Shown here: positions 1 through 13,640 of the stretch, piece by piece
How positions within the stretch are numbered: position 1 is the stretch's first letter
How the letters are laid out: the number at the start of each line of letters is the position of its first letter
DNA from: Eudromia elegans
Taxonomy: Eukaryota; Chordata; Aves; Tinamiformes; Tinamidae
DNA: 64,000 bases
Reading direction: 5' to 3'
Assembly (NCBI GenBank): GCA_003342815.1
Contig: PTEX01000024.1
Location: 3,547,517 to 3,611,516 of the forward strand
Position numbers and translations under genes: made by a program
Notes under the pieces: model-generated
Told to the model about the DNA's origin: nothing
The model's input: the letters and a program-made list of their open reading frames with translations, nothing else
Database searches by the model: none

Positions 1-3000
1 TAGGTGTCTCATTACTTAAACATGTTCACATGAATTTTTGAGGTAACCTGTGTGTTTAAGATGTTTTTATTTTCCATAAGATTTTGAAATTACTATTTCC
101 TCAACCTATAACTGAATATTTAATCTAGATTTCTGCAGCTTTGGTTGAAACTCTGTGCAGCCCATGTAAGCACAGGAAAGCTGTTGTGGGTTAGGTTTGC
201 AGATGGGTGGTAGTTGAGCAGCGTGGTGGAAAGTTTACACCAGGAAAAACTGACTGCTTTTGCATCTGTTTTAGATTGTTTTTAAAATCAATATTGTTCA
301 CAGGAAACAGATCCTGAGTCATTCTGGCACTCCATGTTCGAATCATACGGCTTTTCACCCTGGCTTTTGATTTGACCTTCAGTGCAGTGAATCTTCTTGA
401 ACGTTGAGAAAAAGTGTTTTAAGGTTAGTCCATAATAAATGAGCCTATCATTTAGAAGTAAATTTAAGGCTCGTCAGAAATTCTCTGCAGTGGGAATTAG
501 CATGCGAGACTTTTTATATGAAGTTAGGAAAGAAAAACAGCTCTGCAATACATATTCATAAAGCTGTATCCATGAAGCTCGCTCTGGAGTGTTGGATTAT
601 TGCATTACAGTAATTCAGATTTTCAATGAGAATGCCCTTAAACATCAAATAAACATTTCTGCAGTCTTAATCATAATTGCCTAGGTATGATCAATAACAT
701 TTTAATCAGAATCAAAGATTAAACTAATGAATCTGCAATCTAAAATGCAGTACTTTGCATGTGACCTCAGGTAGAAAATTGTCAAAAAAAAAAATCTTTT
801 TCATATATCATGTCATAGAAAGTGACCAATTATCTCCTTTCATCCCTAACACTCTTCTAGAAATGAAAACAGAAAATAATAGAAACAAACCTTTCTGCCA
901 GCCAGAAAAGACCCACTGTGATCTAGAGAAACAGCAGGGACAGCAAAGTCAAAACTGCAGTGTTGCTAGTCCAGTTGCTGGTACGGTGGTACCTGACTTG
1001 CTGCTTGCCCCATGTTGCTGCAGGAATCATTTGGGAAGTGTCTTTCATTATAGGATTGGGTTGAGTAAATGAGGGTTTTTACAAGCTCTGGGGGTGTGTA
1101 ACGTGTGTGCCTTGTGCTGCAGCTTCTCCACCTGGCCAGGTGGTTGGTAGCACAGCACCGAGTCAGAGGGACTCGGAGGCAGAACCGTCCTCCTGTGCGT
1201 GATTTCTGTTAATTTTTTCCTATTTGAAGAATATAGGCTGCATTACAGAAGGCCATTCCTTATGAAGGGCTGCAGAATCAAGACATTATCGCAGGAATAT
1301 CAACAGGTGCCCCTTGAGCTGATCTAACATAATACGTAGATTTCTTTGGATTTTCCATTTGATTTATTCTCAGAATTTTCTGTAGGCATGATTGCAGAAA
1401 AAAAAATAAGTTGCTGTAAAAGGAGAACAACATTAGTGAGGATTTTTTTTTAAAAATCTGGCATTTTATGTCAGTAAAATAGGGGAAAATATAATTCCCA
1501 TGACTATTTAAAGCAATTTGTTTTTGGACTCAAAATGCTTGAATACATTTCTAACAGAGCAGGAGTTCTGTCTTGTCTTCTGTTCTTTGGAATTGGCATT
1601 TTAGTATATCAGCCTTGATAAATGTTTCCCCATGCCACAGATCAGGTCAGGAGGAGAAATGGGTTGTTGTGAGGTTGTCACTGGGGAGATGGTTACAGTT
1701 TCCGTGTTATCTGTTCGTAGGAGGGATGACGGTGTATAATCTTTGCTTGTAAACTTGGCATGTAGAGTGATCCGCATTTTGCAGAGAAACAAGGTTTCTT
1801 TAGCTCCCTTTGCTAAGAAAATAGTGACTTTTTGTGCTCATGAAAATTCACCTTGCAGACCAAAACCAAGTGGCTCGTAACTGCAGATCCTGCGATGCTG
1901 GGGCCGTGGTCAGTGGGAGGCACAACTGCAAACCCTGTGTCAAACAAGTGCCTCTTCAGTGTGAAACTTCCTGTAGGAAAGACAATGGACATCTCCACGT
2001 TTTTGTTATTAGCATTATCATGTGTTTTCAAACAATTTCTCTCTATTTTTTATCATGGTGTGTTAAACATTACTCTCTTGCTGTATCAATTCCTGCGATT
2101 ATAAAATGGAGAATTGGTTCATCTGGGTCATATCTTTGCATATGGTAGTTCTATGTATTAAACATTGCACGGCCCTTTGCTTATTGTAAAACTTCTTTTG
2201 TGTGGTTGTAATTCTGGCAAACTTGAAGTATGGTTCAGATCTGGCATGCGAGGTACCTTCTGGAAGCTTCTCACAAATATTATCTGGCATTTTTTGTGCA
2301 TTAAGGGTCAGGTTATGCTCTGTTGTTAATATTGGAAGTATGCACTAGAGGACTTCCGCTTTTGAAGCCTGAACTGGAAGGTCTCTTATTGTTTGTGAGG
2401 AAGCAATTTTAATATTTCTCCTCCAGACAAATTCTTGGGTATTGAAATAACATTTCAATTTGTTCAGTACTATTAAATTTACTATAAGACAAAAAATGAA
2501 TATACAGCCCAGTCAGACACAGCTGCTCTTTGCTGTAGCAGAAAATGGAATGGGGCAGGGGGCAGTAAATGAATGAAATATTTCTCATTCTTTCAGCTAC
2601 TGTATTACTCAAATTCATCAAATATAATTAAGTTCAAAAAGACCAATATATTCATAAAAATCAGAAACAGAGCTCCGTTTATTTGAGTTTCACTGCACAC
2701 TGTCCAGGCAAGGGGAAGGGGCAGTACATGGTGAATATTATTAGCACGACATTTTTATCAAATGTTTACATCTGGTGAGTATGTCGAGTGCCTTAAAAAT
2801 AGCTCTGTGTAAAAATACTCCCCTGCAGCCCCAGGAAATGGTCCCCCAACAGTAAGTGAAGGCTGAGTAGTGCCGTTGTGATGGACACTGGCTTTTGAGA
2901 TGCTGCTGTAGAATGACATATATTGTTGGGGAAGTGAGAAATTCTAGCTGAACCCTGGTGTACCATAGGATGAACTTATCCCTGTCAGCTGTGTGAAAAT

Positions 3001-6000
3001 CTGGGACACTCTCTGTTCCTTTCATTTTGTTTCAAATCAGATTCATACTGCTATAACACTATTACTTGAAAGGCAGCAGCCCTTAAGCAAGCAAAAAAAA
3101 ATGATTCTAAGCTCGTGTTATCAAAGTTGTATTCGATTGCGTGCAAAAGCATACAACTCAAGTAAAGTTGGCTTTAATTTATCAGAAAAATGATTCTGCA
3201 AAATGTAAGACTCTATAAATAGAAATCAAAACAAATGCTTCCGTTCAACGTAAAGGCATATCCCAACGTATGTCTGCTAATTAATAGTACGATCACATGT
3301 CTTTTCCAGATGGAACAGGAGACAGGAGATAAAAGAGGCAAATGCTTCAAAAAATGTCAGGCAGGACAGAATTTAAATGGGATCATTAGAACGATAAAGG
3401 GTATTTCTAAAGTGACAGTGTTAAACAAAGTAATATATATCCTGTACATACCTGTAGTACTACTGAGGTGGTACGAAAGCTTTCTGGGTTTAAGTCAGTG
3501 CTGGCGGTGGCTGAGGAACGGCAGGAAGATTGCTTGGCAGTGCTGCCAGACAAGTGCCCCGGCACACTCGCGACGTGACTAAGGAGCTATTTAAACATCC
3601 TTTGGTTGGTTCAGCTTGTGCTGTCACCTTTGTCATATTTTACTACTTCAATTCCATGATGTTATATCAAATAGATTTCTAATTCAGCAATGTGTCCTGA
3701 AGTCAGCTACCGTACAAAGACTTCATGTTTATACCAGATCTGTCCCTCCTGACAGGTATCACTATGCTACGGTTCTGGCAATCGGTGGTGTTCAGCATGT
3801 GCAGAAAAGTTTTCTGTCGGCTTAAATGTCATGGTAAAGTAGGAGTCCCTGGAAAGGAGAGTGTTCCATGCGACTCTACAGTGTCATGTGGCAAGACTGT
3901 GAACTTATGAAATAATTTTAAATAATTATTTTTCCTCAAGAAGACAAAGGAGGGCCAAGGGGATAGACTTTAAGCAAGGTCAGTGTTTAGTAAATATTTC
4001 CTCAAGTCGCTGTGACCCAATGGGAGCTGATTTCTTCCGTAATCCGTAGAAGTTCTCTTGAGGAGACTCCTATGTTAGAAGTTTGCTCACATTACACAGC
4101 TGGGCGCTGAACATTCCCCAAACCACAGCAATTCCTTTGAATAGTTTAAAGAGGCTGCTTCATCAGCACTCCCTTCAGGATGCAAGAAATTCTGTGAAGT
4201 GATCAAAGGGTAGTGCCAGGGCCTTTACTACCTAATGATTTTTGTTTCTATTTTTAACAGCTCCGGTGTACCTTCTTTCTTTAATAGCAATAGGATTCTT
4301 CATAAATGCAATATAAAATCTCAGTAATACTGTAAGTAGTCTTTTGGGGCTATATGATTTTACCTATTGTTATGCAAAAATAGCCTTAATACTAAACCAA
4401 AAGACACACTGTAGCAGACAAAGCTCTTTTTTCCCTGGAGAGGGAGAAGTTCAAATAATACGTAGCACAGGTGAAGCAGTCTCACTAAAAGCGTTTACCC
4501 TGCAACGTCTTGTCAGATAAAACTGCCTAAGTCTCAAGGACAAACAAGTATTTAGATCCTAGAAATCTGAATAATGCTAAAATTATATTAAATTCAGGGG
4601 GGAAAAAAAGCAAGAGGCAAATGGTAAAATAGGAGGGAAAACAGAGTTTATAGGAAAAATGATAGCCATTTTAAGTGCCTTTAATTGCTAGTGTGTTTAT
4701 TGTTGGATTTCCTACAGGATTCCATACAATCTTTTTGCATACAAGGTGTTATGGCTTAATGTGGAGAAGTGGGGGAAACAGCATGGCTGAGGAGCAATGT
4801 GAGACAGGGCCGAGGCAGATGGTTCAGTGCAAACTCAATATATAGAACTACACGGCATCACAGAAACTACCTTGCTATATTCAAAAGAAAAAAAAAAGGA
4901 ATTAATGAATTTATGAAATTATGGCAAGCAGGAAATAATCTGAGCAAGTTTTCATTTGTGCTTCAAAAGATAAGAGCCGATTTCTATTGTAATTGATTTT
5001 ATCTTCTGGTACGTGGCTTTTGGTGCTTACAGTGTCATTGCATTTCAGATCTAACAACAGACCAATAGTTGAGTTCTATGTTATTTCTTATATGCTTTAA
5101 TATGTTGAAATTTTCTTATTCCTCCTATTTTATTTGGACAAGAATAAAGGCATAGTAGGAGAGGTAGAAATGTAGGCAGTTCATGAAGACTGAGAGGAAA
5201 AAAAAAGAGCATCTAGTCTTAACAGTGAATCTCAAATTTGATCAGGAGCACGCAGGATGACGTCCTGTTAATAGCAGGTGTTTGCATTCCAACGAATCGA
5301 CGTGTAGAAGTGGTAAAATTGTATGGAACTGAGCTTGACACGATTTTGATTTTTCTAAGGTAAATGCAGTCAGTGATGATATGGATAGTTAAAATGCTAG
5401 AGGCATGAGAAAGCGAGCTACCATCAACGCATGAAAACACTTCCAATGTCGTATGTGCTATCCAGACACTTTTTTAACATACACTGTATACAAATAGCAT
5501 TTCTTTGCACATTTCTGAGAAGTTAGAATTCTCTGGATACCAGACATCTGCTGTGCTGTGCATAAAAGGAAAGCATCTACAGATACATCGCAAAGGATTT
5601 TGGCAATAAACTGGTAAAAATGAGCTCTTAAGGGTAGGTTATTTTGCGGGATGGAAACTTGCTGTATCATGACCTTGCTGCCAGTGTATACCCTGTTCAT
5701 GCCTGGATGGAGTTTCTGACAAAATCAGCATGTAATCATGAGTGTTTTATCAAAAGTTCAGAGAGAGAAGATACAGTCGCAATGAGTTTGACAGGGTCAC
5801 TTTGAGAGCGCGTTCCGGGTGCGCTCTTGCATACCTGCCATAGGAATGCAGTTCCATCAAAGGCATTTCGAAGGATGACTCAGGCAGTAGATGCTTCATG
5901 TACGGTAATGTCTTTGTATCCCATTTCCTTGGGAAGTTAACAAGGCGTATTCTAAGGATAGATGCCTTTGGCTAAGGTATGTCCAATCTTATATATGCGG

Positions 6001-8199
6001 TTTCTCATAAAAATGGATAAGTCCCTGCAGAATTAACATGTAAGCATGCATTTTTTCACTAGTGAGGTCCATCGTTAAATGTGTGTCTTATTACAGACTA
6101 GACTGAAAGCAATGCAAGATAAAAAGGATCCAAAGCAATACAATTAGTAAAAAATGCCCTACTTCTCTTGGTTGTTTTTGGTACGTTATCATGTCTTTAT
6201 AGATAAAAGGCAAGTAGGCACTAATGAATGAACAGATGACTAAAAGCTAAAATTAAAATAGGTTCTTATGAATTAAGTAAAGAAAGAGGCAGTGTCTTTA
6301 TAACCCTTCTTTATGCTACCCCAGTAGGATGTTCAACGTTGCACGAAGTCTGTAGCATCTGCAGAATTTTTTTAAAGTATTCTTACTGTTGACTACTAGC
6401 TACTGCTGATGCCTCTTCCACTTCCAACAAGAAATTAATGGATAATTATATTCATCCTCCTGGAACAGCATCTTAGTGCATACTATTATATAACCATGGC
6501 AGTGAATCAAAATTTAAAGGTGCCTGAGAGCAGTTGCTTCCCTCCCTGCTCCCCCATTCCACACACACACTTAGTCCAAGGTTAACACAGAAGAACAGAA
6601 GATTAACATGGAAGTACAGGGCAATTTAGGACTGTAGTTGCTCTAGTTGTTGGCTCGTATGCCGTGTATATAGGGCCTGAGGCCTATGGGGGGCAGGACT
6701 CTCCAAGAGGCACCAGCCAGCGTCGTGTTTTCAGAGCGAGCGCACGTTTCCCTGCAGACGAGCCGTGCATGCAGAGCCGACCTGGTGTTGGACACGTCAG
6801 ATTTATCACGTTCGGGCAGACTGTTTGCGAATGTTTGAATGTCACATACACCACAAATCTAACTGGGACGTAAAGACACTCAAACAGTGCTATGCCAAAA
6901 CCGTGATGACAGCTACAAATTTATATGCAGAAAATGCTTTAGAGTTGTGCCATACTGACAGCAGTGGAGACCAACACGTTTTTAAGAGCTTTTTCTCATA
7001 GAACACTAGAGAAAACAGCATTAAAAATTCTCTCTCAGCAACACCTAGTCTCAAACATGAGCCACGGAGAACTGGGGTTTGGCCCAAACTGTGGTTAATC
7101 TTTAGAGTGGCTTAGAGTTTTTATGCTTATTATCATGTTTTTTATGCTGTGTTCCTAACAAGAGTCACAGATATTTCAGGTTAAGGGAATCTTATTTTTC
7201 TACAGCTTGAGATGCCCAAATATTAACAGTCTTAACAGAAATGTGATTGTGTGTTTCTGTTGAACCATAGTAGACAGGTTCCATGGCAGGAAATCCCTAT
7301 TTATATAGGGAATCCAAGGCAAACCTTGTTCTTCATCCCAGTAGAATAAGGAAAGTAGCAAGGACCTCTGTATGCCCCAGGACGGTGTGTCTTAACTAAT
7401 ATCTAGAAAGCGAAAGCTACGTGATGTGGTACACGGAAAAGATAAAGTTGTTAAAAGTCCAGCAATATATTTGTTGAGGCCAATGTCTATAGGAGCAACA
7501 TAAGCTGCTCCTGGCCCCAGCTGCGTTATTTTACCTGTAAGAGCCTTAGATTTCAACCTTAGGGAACAGATCGTCTGAGGGAGCTGGAGTGTTTCAAGTT
7601 GCACCAAATATAAAAGTTTGTCTTTTTTATTACTGGATCTTTGTCATTTATGTGGAAAGTTAGAAGTCTCCAAAATATATAAGATGGAAAAGAACAGTTA
7701 TCTCCATGAGATGGTACAGACCTGGTAGTGGACTTTGAGAGCAGCAACGCTTTAGTAAAACATGCCAGGCACGGTAACGTGGTTTGTGAAGGGGAACTCT
7801 TACTGAACATGGGCCAGGCTTATGGATGCTGCAATTGAGAGGTTCAAGAAGAATGATGATAAACATATTTCTGCTATTTCCCTTTATGTGGTCAAAATCA
7901 TTTGAAAGCTTTCATTTCTTCAGCGTAAAATGAATAAATATTTCATTAGAGATTGGCCATGTTCTTCATGGTTATAATTTTGGTTGAGGACTTGTAAAGC
8001 AAAGGTAACTATATAAGTGCCTCTGTACTAGGTAGAGACTCTGTTTTCTAATTGCATTATAGAGTTTAAATAGTTAAGGTTAAAAGTTGTAAAATGACAA
8101 ATTTAAAGTAAATATTATATATAATTGCTTTTAGAGTGTTTTTTAATAAGATTTTTGTATTGCAATTTCTACCCATAATCTTATTTAAAGTTTCCTAAT
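1..8199. other. Intergenic or intronic sequence, no gene seen
   Basis: This AT-rich stretch has stop codons throughout all six frames, and its longest open frames (about 105-115 codons) are within chance expectation. I see no recognisable protein domain, no structural RNA and no intact repeat. A few acceptor-like strings precede short open stretches, for example the pyrimidine-rich tract ending in AG at about 3310 and the cttgcag at about 1858, but no matching donor or known peptide makes either an exon. One small GC-rich hairpin near 5.8 kb is listed separately. Confidence 0.6.
5805..5827. repeat. Short GC-rich inverted repeat
   Basis: A 7-bp perfect stem (AGAGCGC at 5805-5811, GCGCTCT at 5821-5827) encloses a 9-nt loop containing CCGGG. 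Four CpG-containing steps in 23 bp stand out in an AT-rich neighbourhood. The stem is too short for a microRNA precursor and is followed by no T-run. It may be chance. Confidence 0.5.
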
Positions 8200-8360
8200 T
8201 TAATAGTAGCAGCATTGCAGCATATACCATTCCCATTACTTTAACTTAATTAAAGAATGCATCCCTGCTAATTGATTATGGTAATGCTTTCATAGAGAAT
8301 ACTCCCTAATGGCTATTTTGGGATTTTTTTTTTTTTCAAATTAATTAGCAGAAATTCCTT
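8200..8360. promoter_or_regulatory. Candidate conserved non-coding element, homeodomain-site cluster
   Basis: Three homeodomain-type cores are packed in about 100 bp: TTAATTAA at 8246-8253, TAATTGATTA at 8269-8278 (a HOX/PBX-like paired site) and TTAATTAG at 8341-8348. They are interrupted by a T-run near 8330. Dense TAAT cores in otherwise complex, non-repetitive sequence are typical of developmental enhancers. This is inference from motif density only, since TAAT cores are common in AT-rich DNA. Confidence 0.3.
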
Positions 8361-10639
8361 TTCTACTTTGTCACAAAAGTTAAAAACAGTCCAAATTTCA
8401 TGTTTGTACTGCAGTGCCTGTAAGCATTCTCCTAAAAGTTTCAGTGAAACTGCATACTCGTACTTACTGTTTTAGCTAATTGTTTTTCTAAATCAGGTCA
8501 GATATATTATTTTCAAGTTTAGGCACTTAGGTTGGAAGTGCCTCAGACATCATGGTTGAAGAATTCCAGAGTTAACTGTAATGTGTGATATTCCTGCAAT
8601 ACTTAGTGACAAGAACATATAGACAGCATATGCATACAAAGCATATACTTAGTATGTCCAAAATATACCTCTCTCCAAAAAAAAAAAAAAATCCAACCTC
8701 ATAAAGTGTAGAAGCTAATGATGTTTTGAGGACTAAATATGGCATATTGCAAATTAAAATAAATTGCTCTGTATAAGAAGATGTACGTATGACCCCAAAT
8801 TGTACTTGATGTTATACATAAGTTTACTTTATCTACTCCTTCAAGTAGCAAGCAGGTGGTGTTTTTCTTCTTTATGTCTGAAGAATAAAACTGCATTGTC
8901 CAGAGGCTTTTAAAGCAGAAGGTAAAGAACTATAATATTCCCTCCAGACCAAAAGCAGCCAGACAGTTTTAGGAATCTGAGAAATTGTATGAGTTACCAA
9001 AATCCAGCTTGCAAAGTACAGTGTATATAAGGGTGTTTTACTGCTCAGTGGACAGAGGGACCAGACTGGATCAAGGCTAACTACATAAGCTAGTTTATAT
9101 TTCATTCAAAGCCACCTAAAGGAAATAAAAATGACCACATTCAATATTGCAGTAGTTTTTTCTCGAGTTAAAAAACCAAAAACCTCAGCACAGAGAGGAG
9201 GTGGCTTATCGCTGTGCAGAGGGGCAGATCAATAAGACACAAAGTGGTTGAGTTTGTGTCGAATAATGAAAAAATTTGCAGCCCTCTGATTAAAGGATTC
9301 TTTCCCCAAAGCTCCAGGCTGAATCAGTCATTAAAGAGCAGCTGACCTAAAGGGAGAAGTGTTCAGGTTAGTCCTCGTGTGCTGTCCCCTGACGTCTGGG
9401 TTTCACCTTGTGTGTGCAGGGAGGTAGAAGGGGTATCACGAGCAGCACCCGGGAGCAGCGCCGTTCGCCCCGTCGTCACCAAGTGTGCAGGGAAACGAGG
9501 ACAACCGTAATAAACCTGGTCACGGCACAGTCATGGTTTCATAACCGTGTGTTTCACATCGCTCGCGTTTCTGATCTTTAAAGACTCAAGTCCCTCTGCC
9601 TGGTGACGTGCATGGCCAAGGTCTTGAACCTGAATTCGCTTTGCGTTCTTCAGAATTTCACAGCATCACTTCTGAGGGGAAAAAAGTAGTCTAAAAAGTG
9701 ATAAATTCTGTCAAAATAAAGACTTATGTCAGTGCTCACTGAGCACAAGGACGTGATTTTACCTGTGTTTCCCAAGGGAAGCGACTACACTGCATCCCGA
9801 TGGACAACCTCGCACTAGTGCAGCACTTGCGGGTGATGCAGGGTATTTATAACATTAAGCTCTGATGGCTCCTACTGCCAAACCCAGGGTGAGTTTAAGT
9901 TCAGTTTCCAGCCTTTGCAGGGAAGCAGTGCTGTGAAATGCTGAAGAACACAAATCGAGTTCAGGTTCAGGACCGACGGCTACAAGCAGGATAGTCTGTG
10001 GCATAAGAGGCCTGTTCCTTGATGCTGGAAGCAAAGAAGAGCTGTAGCTGGACCCATTCATCCCCCCAGATCTGTTTATTCATGGGCTTTTTGTACCTTC
10101 ACTGGGTAATTTGCTACTTGTCCTATAAGCAGGGAGAAGTTTTGCATTTTAAAATGCAGCCCTTCCTGTCAGGCCTCTCATGGGAGCCACTTGGAAGGAG
10201 GGCAAAGAAACAGAAGAGAGAGGCCATATTCATGCATGAATATAGAGATTTAGATTTTTGTGTCACTAACATGCAATCTGTAAGGTATAAAATGGAAGTT
10301 TGGAGTATACTTGTTTCCTGTATTAAATTCCTCTGAAAGTTGTTCCAGAAATGGTTGTTTTAAGTGAGTTTACAAACAAGATCACATTTTGAAAAGATTC
10401 TAAGTTGGTCATACTGTGAAAAAAAAAATCAAAGCAAGTATCTGGCATTCAGCAAATATTTCATTTCTTCAGTAATTTTGTTCGGAACAGTCTGTGTCTT
10501 CCTGTAAGCACACTGACTTTCTGATTTGATTTGATTTTTTCCCCTCTCCTGCATTTATCTTTGACATTTAATTTCCAGATGGGTGCTTAGTATGACTGAT
10601 GCTTTTTTATTTTTTTTTTCCTTCCCCTTTGGTAATATA
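8361..10639. other. Intergenic sequence with a small GC-rich patch
   Basis: No gene or recognisable repeat is seen. A short GC-rich, CpG-bearing patch at about 9440-9520 interrupts AT-rich sequence. An A14 tract lies near 8680. The open frames at 8872-9105 (minus), 9855-10061 (minus) and 10019-10336 (plus) are short and match no family I recognise. Confidence 0.55.
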
Positions 10640-11345
10640 TTTCAATCGTGAATTCATTTTCAAGGCTGCACAAAGCTGATGGCTGCCAGTTAGGTACCAG
10701 TGCTTTCGTGTATATGTAGGTGAAATCCTAATCTGACTGATTAATTATTAAATACAAATTAACATACCAAGAATTATGCAGGTGTCTGGGTCTCATCGTC
10801 TTCTCTGGTAAATTTTGATCCGATCTTCATTGACAGCCCTGTCACCATAGTTACCACCAAGACAAGTTAGGAAAACATCTCAGTAGAAATAAAGGCGAAG
10901 ATCCTGGCAGTGAAGACAGTGAAAGATTCTCTAATGGTTGGAAGCAGGAGGCAAGATGAACTTTTTTGCATTGCAAGGCTGTTAGGGATGCGTCTTGTTT
11001 AAAGCTGACGGGCAGGCAATTTGCATTAATGTTTGTGATTTCCGTGTGAGAGTAGCCTTCACCACAGGTTAGTAATTATTTCTATTTGGTTTGCAAAAGC
11101 CTTGAAGGTGGAAACTCGAGCATGAGCAAAACAAGAGGAAAATCTTCCCACAGATTTTATGAGAAGTGAGATGGGTTTTTTCAGCCTGTCACCAGGTACA
11201 TGAACAACTGAATCCGAGCAAAACAACTCGGCAAATCGCTAAGCAGAATAAAGTTCAGAGGAAGTGCCATTTGCAGAAGTTCGTTTCAGTCAATTGATTA
11301 AAATGAATGGTAGGAAACAGTGATTTATTCTGCAATGGGCCAGAC
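10640..11345. promoter_or_regulatory. Candidate long conserved non-coding block (POU and homeodomain sites)
   Basis: About 700 bp of non-repetitive, compositionally even sequence. It carries a perfect octamer ATTTGCAT at 11019-11026 followed directly by a TAAT core, a TTAATTATTAA string at 10741-10751 and CAATTGATTAA at 11291-11301. An octamer fused to a homeodomain core is characteristic of POU or SOX/POU-bound enhancers. No open frame of note covers the block. Function is inferred from motifs; a cross-species alignment would settle it. Confidence 0.3.
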
Positions 11346-13049
11346 CTAGTACTGGCGTGGAAACAGTCTCGGATGTGGGAGAGCTTGGTTGGGTCCATCA
11401 GCACACGCAACAACTTCTGCTATTTCCTTGTCTTTTTGCTAAAAGGAGGGTTCATGACTTGCAGGAGCTTTAGGTGCACAATATGAGGGAGCGAGAGCCA
11501 GTGGATGTGTCTCTATATGTTCCACCATTTTCTTTTGTTCTTCTCCATTTCCCCAAAGAAAATGCTTGGAGATGGTCAATACTTGACTGGACACAGCCCT
11601 GAGCTGCCTGCTGGAGCTGAGCCTGCCCTGAGCGGAGGTTTGGGCAGGTTCTTTCCCACCTCGCCTGATCCATGGAAGTGGATCAGGATCATCGGATGAC
11701 CGATACCCTGCTCAGCCTGTAAAACAGTCTCCAGTTGGGTCACAGCTGGATCTATATAAGTGGAAAAATCCAACAGCTAAAGGAGAAAATATTCAGGGCA
11801 AACTGATCTTCTGGTTGTTTCCTAATGAGCACTCGGTCCACCGGCTTTTATAGGTATACGAAAATTTCAGGCTTTAATGAATCACTATTAAGAATCTGTA
11901 ATATTGTAATTTGGAAGGTTCACTAATTCTCTCTATATATTAGCAGATATTGCATCTCAAGTGGTAAATAATGCAGCGGCTTTACTCTTCTGGATAATGT
12001 TATGCAGCATTACTGTCAAATTATCAAAAGTTAGTTCACTTTCATGGATAATTCAGTAGCCCCTCTCCAGTTGAGATGAATGAAAAATTAACTCTGACAT
12101 TTTATATCTTTTATAGTATCTGACCCGAGCATTTTTTTAACCACTGCTCTATATTTTATAGATTGGTCCCACTTAACCCTGTATTTTGATGGACAAGCAC
12201 TTCTTTTGAAATTGCTATGAATGTGTGAGTGTATATTGAATTTGCCAGTCATTTTAAATACAGAAAGGAAAGTGAAAAAAAATACTTTTGGTAAGGTCTT
12301 CCTTAGAAATGGATCGTTGTTTTATACTAGGTGCAAGGAGCTCCAGATTCATTTAGTATCACATGAAGAGTATTCGCAGTGCAAGTGAATATGGTCGGGC
12401 AGCTAAAATGGAAAAAAATATGTTAATTGAAACTGAGAGAGTGAAGTATAGAAATATGCATGAAAGCAAGTAGTGCTATAGAGTCCATAAGTCTGGCACT
12501 TCTATGAAAACTTTTAAGAAATGTCTCATTTCTTCAGTTTTGTCCTTGTGCCTTCCAGTTTTAATAGGTTTGTCTCTGGGATTAGCAATGCTCAATCACC
12601 TGCCTACTGTGCTCTGGATATTTTCAGTTGTTGTTCTCCCAGGGAGGAACGTTGTAAAGGTTCTCTAAACACTTTTCAATCCGTGAAACTAAATATCCTT
12701 TTGTTCCTTATGTTCCTTGTAAAAGACATAAAACCAGAGGTCAGGGGGCAATCAGAGCTGCATTGTGCTTGGAGGGGCATGTGCAGCAATACTTCATTAA
12801 TGCTCGTTAGCGGGCATTAATATCGCTTCCACATGTCAAATATGTTCTTTGGAAACAGATCTAACAGTAAAAGGGTATAATAATAATAATAATAGCTTCC
12901 ACAGTGATTTCTTTGTCATATGCTTATGATGGGACAAAGATTGTGTTGACTTTTTTGGAATGTGTAGCCCAATGATGATGATAGCTGTGAGCGCTCACAG
13001 GTCAGGTTTCAGCACCCTTGTTTTTACGGCTGAATCATGACCCCCATAG
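11346..13049. other. Intergenic sequence, no gene seen
   Basis: Short overlapping open frames on both strands at 11470-11773 sit in a slightly GC-richer patch and have no recognisable domain. A 99-codon plus-strand frame at 12521-12820 encodes a compositionally ordinary peptide that I do not recognise. A (TAA)n microsatellite lies at 12876-12894. Nothing else is supportable. Confidence 0.55.
12876..12894. repeat. (TAA)n microsatellite
   Basis: Five to six uninterrupted TAA units follow GGTA and end at TAG. A simple-sequence repeat. Confidence 0.9.
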
Positions 13050-13059
13050 GGCCTAGAGT

Positions 13060-13640
13060 TACAAATGCTGGTGATAGTTTGAGCGTGCTGCAGCGCTGCA
13101 GGAGCAGCAAGGTCTCTCCTGCTGCTGAACCACCGCAGCCTCCGAGCTCCCAGGGCTGGGAGTTTTGCTCCCTGCACAAGGATGTCCCAGCGCGTGCTGC
13201 ATTCCCAGGGCAGGGAAAACCACAGGCACGCAGAGCAAAACTATGAGACTTCTTTGAAAGCCCCGCGATAGCTGCACAAATTGTAGCCAGGCAAAACGGA
13301 GTCGGCGACAGCCAATTTGCTGTTAACACAATTAGAGCTCAAATGGCTGAGTCGGGTTGTTGTTGTGTGACAGGGATCTGAGATGCTGCCACGGGGCATT
13401 ACGCAGGGGAATTGCTAAGCGCAGCCCATTGGAAACAAAACCCACCGTGCCGCTCGTTTGAGTTGTGATGAGTTGGCAGCAGGACCCTCATGGAGACCCC
13501 TTTGAAGAGAAAAAGCAGCCTGGCCCCGGGCGAGAGGAGGGCACCAAGCGGAGGGGACGGTTCAGCAGCGGCGGGGGACAGAGTCACGTTTTGAGGCCCT
13601 CTGCACATCCATGAGCAGCGGTGTGTAATGTGAACGGGCA
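13060..13640. other. GC-richer patch with scattered CpGs
   Basis: This stretch is visibly GC-richer than its surroundings and holds CpGs, CAG/CTG-rich short runs and several overlapping frames of 60-101 codons on both strands. The open frames are explained by reduced stop frequency, because they overlap each other in several frames and show no domain. CpG density is lower than in the island at 42.4 kb. It could be a decayed CpG island or simply local GC drift. Confidence 0.4.

Noticed and set aside
336..344. GTTCGAATC, resembling a tRNA B box
   Set aside because: No A box at the right distance and no cloverleaf can be folded.
1834..2148. Cysteine-containing 104-codon plus frame preceded by an acceptor-like CTTGCAG
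   Set aside because: No known cysteine-domain spacing, no convincing donor site, and a second frame is open over the same bases.
3300..3440. Possible internal exon (pyrimidine tract plus AG, then a GTAATA-type donor)
   Set aside because: The translated peptide has no recognisable similarity, and such splice-like pairs are frequent by chance.
7392..7607. Minus-strand 71-codon frame with a GAAYVAPIDIGLNKY-like stretch
   Set aside because: It looked protein-like, but I could not assign it to any family. It is short and unsupported by flanking frames.
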